Part shown: positions 51,310 through 61,638 of the stretch, one piece after another | Numbering within the stretch: position 1 is the stretch's first letter | Layout of the letters: every line of letters begins with the position of its first letter | Assembly: GCA_944990035.1 (NCBI GenBank) | Contig: CALYLX010000036.1 | Coordinates: forward strand, 310,001-374,000 | From: Clitopilus passeckerianus | Taxonomy: Eukaryota; Basidiomycota; Agaricomycetes; Agaricales; Entolomataceae | DNA: 64,000 bases | Reading direction: 5' to 3' | Position numbers and translations under genes: made by a program | The notes under the pieces: model-generated | What the model was told of the DNA's origin: nothing | What the model saw: the letters and a program-made list of their open reading frames with translations, nothing else | Databases searched by the model: none

Positions 51310-52170
51310 GGCCAAGTGTTTGTTCGTATTGAGTCCCAGAGCTTTAGAAACGCACGGACCACTTGGGCTGACAGGCTTCACCTCGGTATTTGGCTTACTC
51401 TTCTGTCCACCTTTCTGACCTTCCACTTGGCCGACACGATGGGATTCATATTATTCACTGTCTTCCTTAGTGGCACCTCCAACTCCCAGAGAGACAATCA
51501 TGGAATCCTGTGATTCACCGGACGACCGACCGGCGATGCTGCTACAGTCTACCCACACCAGCAAGCTCTCGTCGGCCAATTCGCTGATCCTGATGTCGCG
51601 TCAAGCTCCTAGAAGAAAATGCTGTACGACACGATTAACTCGTCTGCACCCGGGAAAAAGGAATTGAGAAGGTTTTCGTGGTATTCTTGACCCTCGTTGG
51701 TCAAGGTATGTTTTCTCGCAATCCTCATAGCTGGATACAGATACTGACGTGACGTCCTAGCAGCTTGTCCAGGAGCGCGTTATTGATGAGAGGGAAGCTG
51801 TTCGTGAATGCTTCCCGTCCGGCCGACCTCAAGACCTGGCTGTCCGCAGCAGCAGCTCATGAGGATACACGCCTGAAATCTCCTCCATACGAAAGGCACC
51901 GTGGTCGATCTCCTGCTGGATCTCTTCTCATTGGGCCAAGGACCGCCCTCCTTCCATCCAGGTTTGTCCAGCCCTATTTCACGCGGTGAGAAGTCTACTG
52001 AAGATTCGTTCATTCATGTACAGGTTTCGACCACAAGCTCTCCTTCTGCAGCTCCGGCTTCCAATTCGGCGTCACCATCCTCACCGTGCTGAACAGCCCT
52101 CCGCCGAAGATGCCCTTGCAATAACGAAGCCCTTCTCAAGGCTGGTTGAGGTTGGGTACGTACGTACCTT
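51310..52170 (+). other. Duplicated unresolved locus, copy 2
   Basis: Partner of 48890-49730, with RIESQSFRNARTT, VFLTLVGQ before GTATGT, SLGQGPPSFHPGL and IHVQVSTTSSPSAAP. It differs by stops and indels in several frames, so one or both copies may be decaying. Confidence 0.45.
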
Positions 52171-54018
52171 ATTCCTTGATAATTAGCCTCGAACTCATCT
52201 CCGTTGTAGGGCAGACAATCATGAGCAGATTCTGCTGCCTGGACTGGGCGAACAACGGGTTGGGCCATATTCAGGCTCAGAGCGTCCTCCAGCACATTCC
52301 CATTCGCGATACCTGCTAGCAGAAAGCCAACCAGGATTACCCTGCGTCACCTGGCGTCAACATCTTGGGTGGAGACCTGGCGACCGATACCTCCCCAAAC
52401 TACGTTCGCGGTTTGCTGCTGGAATTCGCTGTATCCGTTGGTCTAGGTCTGTTCGCCCCTTCTCCCGACATAGAAGAGTGCTAACGTCATTGTATAGGCT
52501 CTCGGCCCCGATCTATGGCGTGGTAGCCGCCATCACTGCTGCGCCCTTGTCACCTCCTCAGTGACCGCCTCTTGAAGACGCGTCTTGAATGACGGCATTG
52601 ACCGGATCCTTTCCTTGCTATCCGAGTCTCAAACTAGTCAAGGGTGTGTATGTTCTGCCACTTTCTCGAGGTTTCTCCTGAAGCTCATGCTCTCCATTGC
52701 AGGCGCAGCGTCCGCGGCTTCCACAGCTCGACCTATGCTTTTCATTTAAATGACCAGCAAGCAAGATCCGAATTCGAAGCGTCTTGTATAAGATGGAATG
52801 CCACCAAGATACACAGGACCCCCATGTCAGAATGGAGAGGGTCCTGTACGAGATGGAATGTCGCCTGGGATATGACAGGTTCGTTTCAAGCCGTTCTCCG
52901 TTTCCGGCTTTACTAACCTTCGTATCCAATCTAGTCCTTCGTCGCTCGTTCTCACCACGCCGCGGTCGTGCACACAACGAAAGTCACTGCATCACTGACT
53001 CTTCATTGACAGGTATTTCCCAAACAAGCAAACAGAATACAGTGCGTATAGCACGTCCTGCTTGACGGAGATCACAGTCGTTTCCCCGTTTCGTTTTTCC
53101 TTTCTTCCTTCTTCCTTCCGTACATCTTTTCGCCTTCTGTTTTCATTACATCTCCGTCGACCATCCTTTCTGATGTTTTTGTTCCAGATTCGCAGTTTCC
53201 TGTTCAATTCCAACTCCTTGCAGTGTACTAGGCTGAGAAGACCCAGCAGCTTAGGGGTTGGCGCAGGGGTGGAAGGAGGCTGGAGAAGGTGGAAGCGACA
53301 GAGGTCCTTAGGGTTGAACCAAGAATGGTTCAGTAAAAGAGACGAGAGAAAGGCAGGAAGGTAGTTCATATCGATCTATCCCACCACGCACGAGCCTGAC
53401 CGAATGCAGTTTTTGCTGCTGATATAGTCCATTCACCTCCCTTTCTACGTCCGTACGGTATTTGACATAGGATGTGATAGTCGGTTAACCAGCTTGTATC
53501 CTAAGTTGCTCGCACGAATTGAAATTATCACTGTTCCTCATCCTCATCTCGTGCGTACATCATGCGATGAATGCAAATGGGACAACTTTGTTACAGAGGA
53601 GCAATGTTTGGAAGATCTCGTACAAGAAATGAGGGCTAGCCTCGTAACTACAACTAATAGAGGAAAATCGAAACACAACGAGGATCTCCGACATAGTATC
53701 GTACAAGCAAAGATGGGACACAGCATAGCAGAGAAGCCAGACGAAACAGTGGCGAGTACCACAAACGAAGAAGGTATACCTAACTCATGGTGACAACAAC
53801 AGTACACAATATCGTACAGAGAAACCTGCTCGAGAACAATGGGTAAAAAGGGTACGAAGTAAAAACGAAATGAAGCATCAACGGATGAAAGTGATAGGTA
53901 TGGGAAACATTCCAATCCATTCGACGGTGCGAGAACCTATGTAAAATCTAAATAGACGACGACCTAATGGGTGTGGATGACTTACGTTGAAACTAGTGAT
54001 AGCAGCACACTGAGTTTG
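52171..54018. other. No gene resolved downstream of HET gene
   Basis: Includes a long pyrimidine-rich run at about 53080-53180 and open but unsupported frames at 53494-53793. The latter lies just beyond the HET stop codon at 54019 and may overlap its 3' UTR on the other strand. Confidence 0.35.
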
Positions 54019-57000
54019 TTACTTAATGTACAAAGTCGTCGGCTCTTTGAGTTCGTCGGGGAGGCGCAATTTGAGATGGTGATTGGTTGGAATCCTTGTC
54101 CAGCGACCTTCCTTGCGGCCCAGTGCAATAGCTAGGGTAGCCGACCCGTTGGTTACACCGTTCAGAACGGCAATTCTGAGACGTTCGTACTGGGCCAGAT
54201 TTGTTGACGCCTCAACATTCAACCCAAGCTCTTCTGCTCGCAACCAACTCTCCCTTCGCAACCAACCCTCCTTTCCTCCTCTCTGCGCAGCGTAAACGGG
54301 AAGAGAGATACGCAGCCCTCGGTTCGTAAGCATGTGGGGTTGGTCTTCGGAATCGTCCTCTTGAGATTCGTCAATCCTGTACTTGAACTCAAGATCGGAG
54401 AAGCAATTCACACCGCTTGCGAGCATGCTGTTGTCGGGGGATGGTTGTCCGACCCAAGCGAATAACCCCATGTCAGGGCTGCGCTCCAGAATCTCCGCCT
54501 GCAATCGATAGAATGACATATCACCCTCCCCATAGGCAATCGAAAGTGGGATATTTAGTAGTCCGATGAGACAGTACGCGATATCTTCAGTGCGAGTCGT
54601 TCTCCTTTTCGATGCCCATACGAGCGCATCTCTGGCATGGGTGATGCCAGGCGAAAAGGTGAGGAGATGGCTGGTGGGGATCCCAGTGATGTCTGAAATC
54701 TCTTTCCAGAATGGAACTCCAAGTATATTGTCACCAACTTTGTCGTTATCGTTGGACTGTGATCGCTGAGGGGTTATGCGGAGCCAGGATGCACCAAAAA
54801 ATATGATTCGTTCAGGGGCCAGGAGTTCCTGAAGCGTCCAGCCCCTGGTGAACCATGGGTCCTGCTTCAGGGATGACAGCCGCGTGGTGTCGGCGAGGTG
54901 CACAATACAAACCTTGGACCGATGATACCAGTTAAACATCGATCGGATCGACTCCTCCAATTCCGCACTCCTGCTCTTGTCGATGCAGCCGGTATCGAAC
55001 CAGACGAGGTTGCAGCCTTGCCGCCGTGCGACATTGCAAAATTGAACGAGTTTGACAAGGTCCGGACAGCCGTCGCGTTGTTTAATGGACATCCTGCCGC
55101 AGAACTCCTTCATTGCTTGGAGCAACCCAAAGTCCTTCACCTTGTCCTCGTCCTTGGGCCCATTTGTAGCACGGCTCCCCCATACGTCAAGTATCTCTCC
55201 GCCGGTCCGTACCATATCATTCTCTCCATTGCTCGCCAGTCGCTTGAACCCTTCGGGATCAAGCTTCTCTAATTTCCGGACGTCGTCAAAAGTCAGTTCG
55301 CCAGTCGAAAGCCATCGATGGGAGAATATTGCGTAAGCGGTCTGTGCTATAATCCACAGATTAGTACGACTGCCGATATCCTCCAATGACGGCTTGGGCT
55401 CCATTGAGAGATTACTTTCAATAAATCTATCGATGTCAGCCTGTAGGATTTCCTTAACAGCGCTCCTCCGTAAAAGTGTCATGTCTCTTAGGTGCAGGAG
55501 ATAGAGCGGGAGTTGGTTGCAGATGTACTCGTCGATGATGTTGTTCATTACTTGAGCGACAAAACATCGTCGACATGGGCCAGGCACGGGAGAGCGATGA
55601 TGAACGTGCCTTGGGTACTTTGGGCCTTAAACATACAGAATTAGCAGAAGCGTTGGACCAGAACTAGTGAGGCACCAACTCTCTGGGTAAGATGGACGGC
55701 AGACCTAGTCAGAAGTCCGAGTGCATACTTACGACAGATTTACTTACGAACTGAAGACGCGATAGCGGGAAGACGTGGTCAGGAGTCCTGTGCATAATTT
55801 CGACAGATTCACTTACTTCCTGAAGACGGGAGAGCGGGCAGATGTGGTCAGGATTGCTGTGCATTATTTCGACAGATTCACTTACTCGCTGAAGACGCGA
55901 GACCGGGCAGACGTGGTCAGGATTGCTGTGCATTATTTCGACAGATTCACTTACATCCTGCAGACGCGAGACCGGGCAGACGTGGTCAGGAGTGCTGTGC
56001 ATAATTTCGACAGATTCACTTACTTGCTGAAAACGCGAGACCGGGCAGACGTGGTCAGGATTGCTGTGCATTATTTCGACAGATTCACTTACTCGCTGAA
56101 GACGCGAGACCGGGCAGACGTGGTCAGGAGTCCTGTGCATTATTTCGACAGATTCACTTACGAACTGAAGACGCGAGACCGGGGAGACGTGGTCAGGAGC
56201 CCTGTGCATAAGTTCGACAGATTCACTTACTTGCTGAAGACGCGAGACCGGGGAGACGTGGTCAGGAGCCCTGTGCATTATTCCGACAGATTCACTTACT
56301 CGCTGAAGACGCGATAGCGGGCAGACGTGGTCAGGAGGCCTGTGCATAATTTCGACAGATTCACTTACTTGCTGAAGACGCGATAGCGGGCAGACGTGGT
56401 CAGGAGTCCTGTGCATAATTTCGACAGATTCACTCACCCACTGAAGACGCGAGAGCGGGCCGACGTGGTCAGGAGTCCTGTGCGTAATTTCGACAGGTTC
56501 ACTCACCCACTGAAGACGCGAGAGCGGGCAGACGTGGTCAGGAGTCCTGTGCATAATTTCGACAGATTCACTTACTTCCTGATGACGCGAGAGCGGGCAG
56601 ACGTGGTCAGGAGGCCCGGGCATAATTTCGACAGATTTCACTTACCACCTGAAGACGCGAGACCGGGGAGACGTGGTCAGGGGTCCCGGGCGCAATTTCG
56701 ACAGATTTCACTTACTCGCTGAAGACGCGAGAGCGGGCAGACCTGGTCAGGAGTGCTGTGCATTATTTCGACAGATTCACTTACATCCTGCAGACGCGAG
56801 ACCGGGCAGACGTGGTCAGGAGTGCTGTGCATAATTTCGACAGATTCACTTACTTGCTGAAGACGCGAGAGCGGGCAGACGTGGTCAGGAGTCCTGTGCA
56901 TAATTTCGACAGGTTCACTCACCCACTGAAGACGCGAGAGCGGGCAGACGTGGTCAGGAGTCCTGTGCATAATTTCGACACATTCACTTACATCCTACAG

Positions 57001-59101
57001 ACGCGAGAGCGGGCAGATGTGGTCAGGAGTCCTGTGCAAAATTTCGACGGATTCACTTACTTCCTGATGACGCGAGACCGGGGAGACGTGGTCAGGGGTC
57101 CCGGGCATAATTTCGACAGATTTCACTTACCAACTGAAGACGCGAGAGCGGGCAGACGTGGTCAGGAGTCCTGTGCATAATTTCGACAGATTTACTTACT
57201 CGCTGAAGACGCGGTAGCGGGCAGACGTGGTCAGGAGTCCTGTGCATAATTTCGACAGATTCACTTACTTGCTGAGGACGCGAGACCGGGCAGACGTGGT
57301 CAGGAGTCCTGTGCATAATTTCGACAGATGCACTTACCACCTGCAGACGCGAGACCGGGCAGACGTGGTCAGGAGTGCTGTGCATTATTTCGACAGATTC
57401 ACTTACTTCCTGAAGATGCGAGACCGGGCAGACGTGGTCAGGAGTCCTGTGCATTATTTCGACAGATTCACTTACTCGCTGAAGACGCGAGACCGGGCAG
57501 ACGTGGTCAGGAGTCCTGTGCATAATTTCGACAGATTCACTTACTTCCTGAAGATGCGAGAGCGGGCAGACGTGGTCAGGAGTCCTGTGCATAATTTCGA
57601 CAGATTCACTTACGAACTGAAGACGCGAGAGCGGGCAGACGTGGTCAGGAGTCCTGTGCATAATTTCGACAGATTCACTTACTTGCTGAAGACGCGTGAC
57701 CGGGCAGACGTGGTCAGGAGCCCTGTGCATAATTTCGACAGATTCACTTACCACCTGATGACGCGAGACCGGGCAGACGTGGTCAGGAGTGCTGTGCATA
57801 ATTTCGACAGGTTCACTCACCCACTGAAGACGCGAGAGCGGGCAGACGTGGTCAGGAGTCCTGTGCATAATTTCGACAGATTCACTTACATCCTGCAGAC
57901 GCGAGAGCGGGCAGACGTGGTCAGGAGTCCTGTGCACAATTTCGACACATTCACTTACTTCCTGATGACGCGAGACCGGGGAGACGTGGTCAGGGGTCCC
58001 GGGCATAATTTCGACAGATTTCACTTACCACCTGAAGACGCGAGAGCGGGCAGACGTGGTCAGGAGTCCTGTGCATAATTTCGACAGATTCACTTACTTG
58101 CTGAAGACGCGTGACCGGGCAGACGTGGTCAGGAGTCCTGTGCATAATTTCGACAGATTTACTTACTCGCTGAAGACGCGATAGCGGGCAGACGTGGTCA
58201 GGAGTCCTGTGCATAATTTCGACAGATTCACTTACTTGCTGAAGACGCGAGAGCGGGCAGACGTGGTCAGGAGCCCTGTGCATAATTTCGACTGATTCAC
58301 TTACCACCTGAAGACGCGAGACCGGGCAGACCTGGTCAGGAGTCCTGTGCATAATTTCGACAGATTTACTTACTCGCTGAAGACGCGAGACCGGGCAGAC
58401 GTGGTCAGGAATCCTGCGCATAATTTCGACAGATTCACTTACCAACTGAAGACGCGATAGCGGGCATGAGTGGTTAGCAGATTATTCTTCAATTACGGCA
58501 GAGGACGTACATCCTAATTGATTTTTCGTAACATATACCATTAACACTCTTCCCAATCGAGAACTCAACCTACATCCTGTGTATATATATCAACCTCGCA
58601 TGATCCTCCGTGCATTTCCGGCCATTACTTACTTGCTTTTAACGTACGACATATCAGCGTCAGAACGTTGCTCCAACTGTCAGCAGCGATATAACACTTG
58701 CCCACTTGAAAATCACCCGCAACCAAAGCATGGATCTCGTTGGCACAGTTCGTATAGACAGAGCTCGAATCAGCTCCTCACATTCTGGTGTAAATCATTG
58801 GACGATCGTTAGGCGGCTCTCGTTGCTGCGTGAATCAGGATTACTTACAAACTGTGTAAGGAGCCATGTTCCATGGTCAAAAGTCTCGTTCAAATATGCC
58901 TTCAGACCACCCACTTGTGTTTTCTTTCAACCGGGTACGTCGATGAGAGAGTCGTTATGGGTGACAGGTTTCGGCTACCTACCCAGGTTGAACCTTCTTT
59001 ATCTCCAGACTGAACCGATATCTCAGCACGGAAGCACCAGAAGTCGTCGAGGTACGTACCGTTTCGTGGTCGGAAGAGGGAGTGTATTCGGTTCCAGACA
59101 T
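54019..59101 (-). CDS. HET-domain protein with 48 single-codon exons
   Basis: Predicted 603-residue protein from 51 exons and 50 introns. Exon 1 (59101-59060) starts MSGTEY and ends at a GTACGT donor. Exon 2 is 59009-58983. Then come 48 exons of 3 nt, all phase 0: seven at 58913-58511, forty at 58445-55748, one (AGA) at 55682-55680. The last exon, 55617-54019, is open for 532 residues. The join reads REF, R, YPRHVHHRSP, then PGPCRRCF, without frame change. The HET (heterokaryon incompatibility) domain covers about residues 165-320, with AYAIFSHRW, WFDTGCIDKS and DPWFTRGWTLQELL; LLNIPLSIAYGEG follows. HET domains act in fungal non-self recognition and cell death; that role is inferred here. 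The micro-exon part is rich in Q, R, E, D and V, L, W, F, with hydrophobic residues every 3-4 positions, so it looks like a long amphipathic helix. GTG 55587 is the first start-like codon of the terminal frame but is not a credible start. The last boundary could instead be AGAGTTG joined to GCCC, which is also in frame. Splicing is not proven. Confidence 0.78.
55748..58445 (-). repeat. Forty-unit array of 66-67 nt introns plus one codon
   Basis: Units are 69 bp; four (codons at 56646, 56716, 57131, 58029) are 70 bp because of one extra T inside the intron. On the minus strand every unit has a GT donor (GTAAGT in 36, GTGAGT in 4), CCTGACC with branch-site CTGAC about 28 nt before the acceptor, a pyrimidine-rich stretch, and AG. 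Between AG and GT are exactly three variable bases. Minus-strand codon by lowest coordinate: TTC 55748, 56162, 57614; GAA 55817, 56576, 57061, 57407, 57545, 57959; CGA 55886, 56093, 56300, 56716, 57200, 57476, 58167, 58374; GAT 55955, 56785, 56992, 57890; CAA 56024, 56231, 56369, 56854, 57269, 57683, 58098, 58236; TGG 56438, 56507, 56923, 57821; GTG 56646, 57338, 57752, 58029, 58305; TTG 57131, 58443. Only eight codons are used. The repeat and its splice-like signals are seen directly; their use in splicing is inferred. Confidence 0.93.
58511..58913 (-). other. Seven older single-codon exons upstream of the array
   Basis: Going towards the array: TGG 58913-58911, TTT 58851-58849, AAT 58784-58782, TGG 58704-58702, CAA 58635-58633, GAT 58576-58574, GAT 58513-58511. 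Each is preceded by AG. Six are followed by GT (GTGGTC, GTAAGT, GTGAGG, GTAAGT, GTAGGT, GTACGT); TGG 58704 is followed by GCAAGT and needs a GC-AG intron. The introns, starting with the one before TGG 58913, are 69, 59, 64, 77, 66, 56, 60 and 65 nt. Their sequences have diverged, but several still align with the array unit: the last one shares its TGCCCGCT and CGCGTCTTCAG blocks, and the one at 58910-58852 keeps TGACCA and GGCTC in matching places. They look like the older edge of the same array. Confidence 0.7.
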
Positions 59102-59640
59102 GAGTACAGCGAAGAGAGAGATGAGAGATGAGAGGAGATTCGGGCAGCGTTTCAACGACTGGACGGTCTGATAAGGTCCCTCAATGTTATCGATGATCAC
59201 TCACGGATCATTCCGTCATGAAGTCAGGCAGGAAGCTTATGGGCGCCAATCTGTCGTAGCTGTAGAACACGTTCTTCGGGAACTGCCAAGAGCAATATTC
59301 AAACACTCATCCACGAAGTTCGTGGATTCTTCCTTTCTCCAATCTGCTGGTACAAATCAAACCGAGGCTGTACAGATTGACATTTCCAGAGGTTGTATCA
59401 TAGTGCACAGGTTTGTGAATCAACGTAGTACACTAGTGGTTGGAGACAGAGCAGCTCCTTTACTAATTCTCTCGATCGACGATAAGTGATGGATGGGATG
59501 AATGAACGTGTTCTCCCTTTGGCCCTGGCGAGTCATGTGGTTTGCCCATCGGTTGTGGCGTCCGGTCCGCAAAGTTACGCCAGTTGCAAGTTAATCTCGT
59601 GAATCCAACCCAGCACCGAATCGACCATACTTCAGGGGTC
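59102..59640. repeat. 5' flank of the HET gene, repeat copy 2
   Basis: Upstream flank and presumed promoter of the HET gene, with similar copies at 1-620 and 49990-50170. On its right side the similarity is interrupted by an inserted element and resumes around 61645-61730 (GGTACG, CGAGCAACATTGG). No other gene is seen in it. Confidence 0.65.
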
Positions 59641-59652
59641 ACACCCTCTATC

Positions 59653-61638
59653 CACTGTGGACCCAGATCGTAAGGAATTTCAGTGCAAAAGTGGCTGAAA
59701 GCTGATTTTCTTCTGTTAAACCACTGAATACGGGGTGGCTGAAAGTAACGTTGAAATTCAGTGGCAAAACTTCCACACAAAATCATGTGAAATTCCAACC
59801 CCATGTTGACTCAATAGTTATACTATCAAACTGGCCACTGAATTTGATCGTTTCACTCAGTGGTTGTTTTTCAGCTGCTGGTTTCTGACACAATAATAAT
59901 GAATTTCTGCTATCCATTCTAAAGCTTAAAGATATATATTTCCTTCATGTATCAATGTATTCTGAGTCAATTATCTTTCTGAGCATCCAAACAATTCTTG
60001 GCATAGCCATAATAGCTAGTAGTATCGAATGAAAGTTTCGACTCGCGACGGTTGAGTGAGAGTGACCAAACCATCATGATGTTCAAGTTGATCCTGGTGC
60101 TCTAATTCTTGAAGTTCCGAGGCTTGGTGGTACCCAAGTTGCCTGTGATTCATCTATCGCGACTCAACGGGGGAGGTGCATTTCACTCGGACCACTGGCA
60201 GTTAATCATTGTCGGCCGCGTCGTCTGCATGCATGATTGCTTTGGACTTAGCAACTTTTCTCGAGCAAGGCTACAAATAAGCCCCAACAGACTTCACGTG
60301 GTTTCGAGTTGATCAACAACTGTTGACGCCTTCAGGCTTCCACTCTTCTCTTCACCTCTCTTCGTCGACGCACGGCAATTTCGGTAATGTCAACAGCAAC
60401 TTTCAAGGAAGACTACTCATCTCGGATGGCTTGACTATGCGTCGCCGACCACACACCCACCTGGAGTTGACTGTGCGTCATCCAGGTGATTCTGGCCTTT
60501 GGGGAGTTGACTCTGCGTCATCCTCTGGTTGCTCGGGGAAAGCATACTTTGGTCTACGTGGTAAACTACACAGAGCTCATATGGTTTCACTTCCTTGAGA
60601 GACTGTGCCTCCCAAGGTACATCCCTTGTCTGCCGTCTGACACCTTTAACAACGCTCACCTCTTTTACCTTCATAGACGTTAAAACTTGACACCACCTGG
60701 TGGATTAGCACGTCTACCCCTTTCCGTCATTGTATCCGTCCATTTTTCTCTGTCGTCAGGTACGTTCGTTGCCAGTGTCGACTCCTATAAGCCACTATCT
60801 AAAAACTTACCAGGTACTATACTCATAACTCTTTGGCAATACTCACAACCTTATGATCACTCACATACCCACTGGGTGCTATCTCGTGGCTTCAGCTTGT
60901 GTATAATCTCTCAACCGTAGCGATATTTGCGTGTAAGTACCATCCATATTTTTTTGACAGAGTGCCGCTACTAATATCTGCATCGTCTAGCTCTATCGCC
61001 ACCGGTAACGGGAATTTTGAAGCTTCTTTGCATCACATGTTGGCTTTGCCCGGTCTACAATGTGGGTAAACAGAAGTAGCATATCTATTGTGTTAATTAA
61101 GAGTTCGTGCAATCTATAACCTGTTCTCCAAATAATTATGAGCTTCAATGTGAGGGAATTGAAGCCTGAAGAGGGTAAAATTCATACTGCCCTATTGTGG
61201 GTTCTATCCACTGAAATTTGTTGTACGAGCCACTGAAATTCACCCCATTGAGCATTAACCGAGGGAGATGACCACTGAAATCGGTCAAAATCCGTATGAA
61301 TTTTCGACTATTCAAACTATCACCCTGCGGCTGAAATTCACCAAGTTATTCCGACGCCGCGATACTGAATCATGACTTTTGGTGAGGAGTTGTGACAAGG
61401 AAATTCAATCCTTTTTGCACTGAAAATCACACTAGTGGCGAATAAATTTCATTCACTATGAAGCCGAATTTCCGTACAAACCACGACGAATAACATCCAT
61501 CTCGCGGGTGAAATTTCAACGCCTTACGAGTGAACTCAGGGCTGATTTCCACCTTTTCGTGGCGGAATTTCTGATACTTTTCATCCTCCTCGAGTCGGAA
61601 TGGGCCACTGAAATTCATGACCCTGCGGGTCCACAGTG
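59653..61638. mobile_element. About 2 kb DNA element with inverted termini
   Basis: CACTGTGGACCC at 59653-59664 is repeated exactly in inverse at 61627-61638. Each end is followed inwards by AATTTCAGTG, and the motif CCACTGAAATT or close variants recurs near both ends, for example around 59750, 59833, 61208, 61231, 61271 and 61610, as subterminal repeats of cut-and-paste transposons do. The element interrupts copy 2 of the HET-flank repeat, which supports a true insertion. No transposase is recognised, so it is probably non-autonomous. A target-site duplication could not be fixed. Confidence 0.55.

Noticed and set aside
55709..58445. Long frames of up to 310 codons with a 23-residue repeat on both strands of the array
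   Set aside because: They arise because the unit is 69 bp. Extra bases in four units and TAG codons break them on each strand, while the splice signals are kept in all units.
55748..58445. CRISPR-like array
   Set aside because: The variable part is only 3 nt, the genome is eukaryotic, and the units match introns.
58511..58541. Alternative start ATG at 58541 with donor GTACGT at 58510 or GTATAT at 58538
   Set aside because: With GTACGT it puts the array in a frame that reaches the HET exon only through a different last acceptor. The upstream ATG 59101 model keeps phase 0 through all introns and explains the additional AG-NNN-GT sites.
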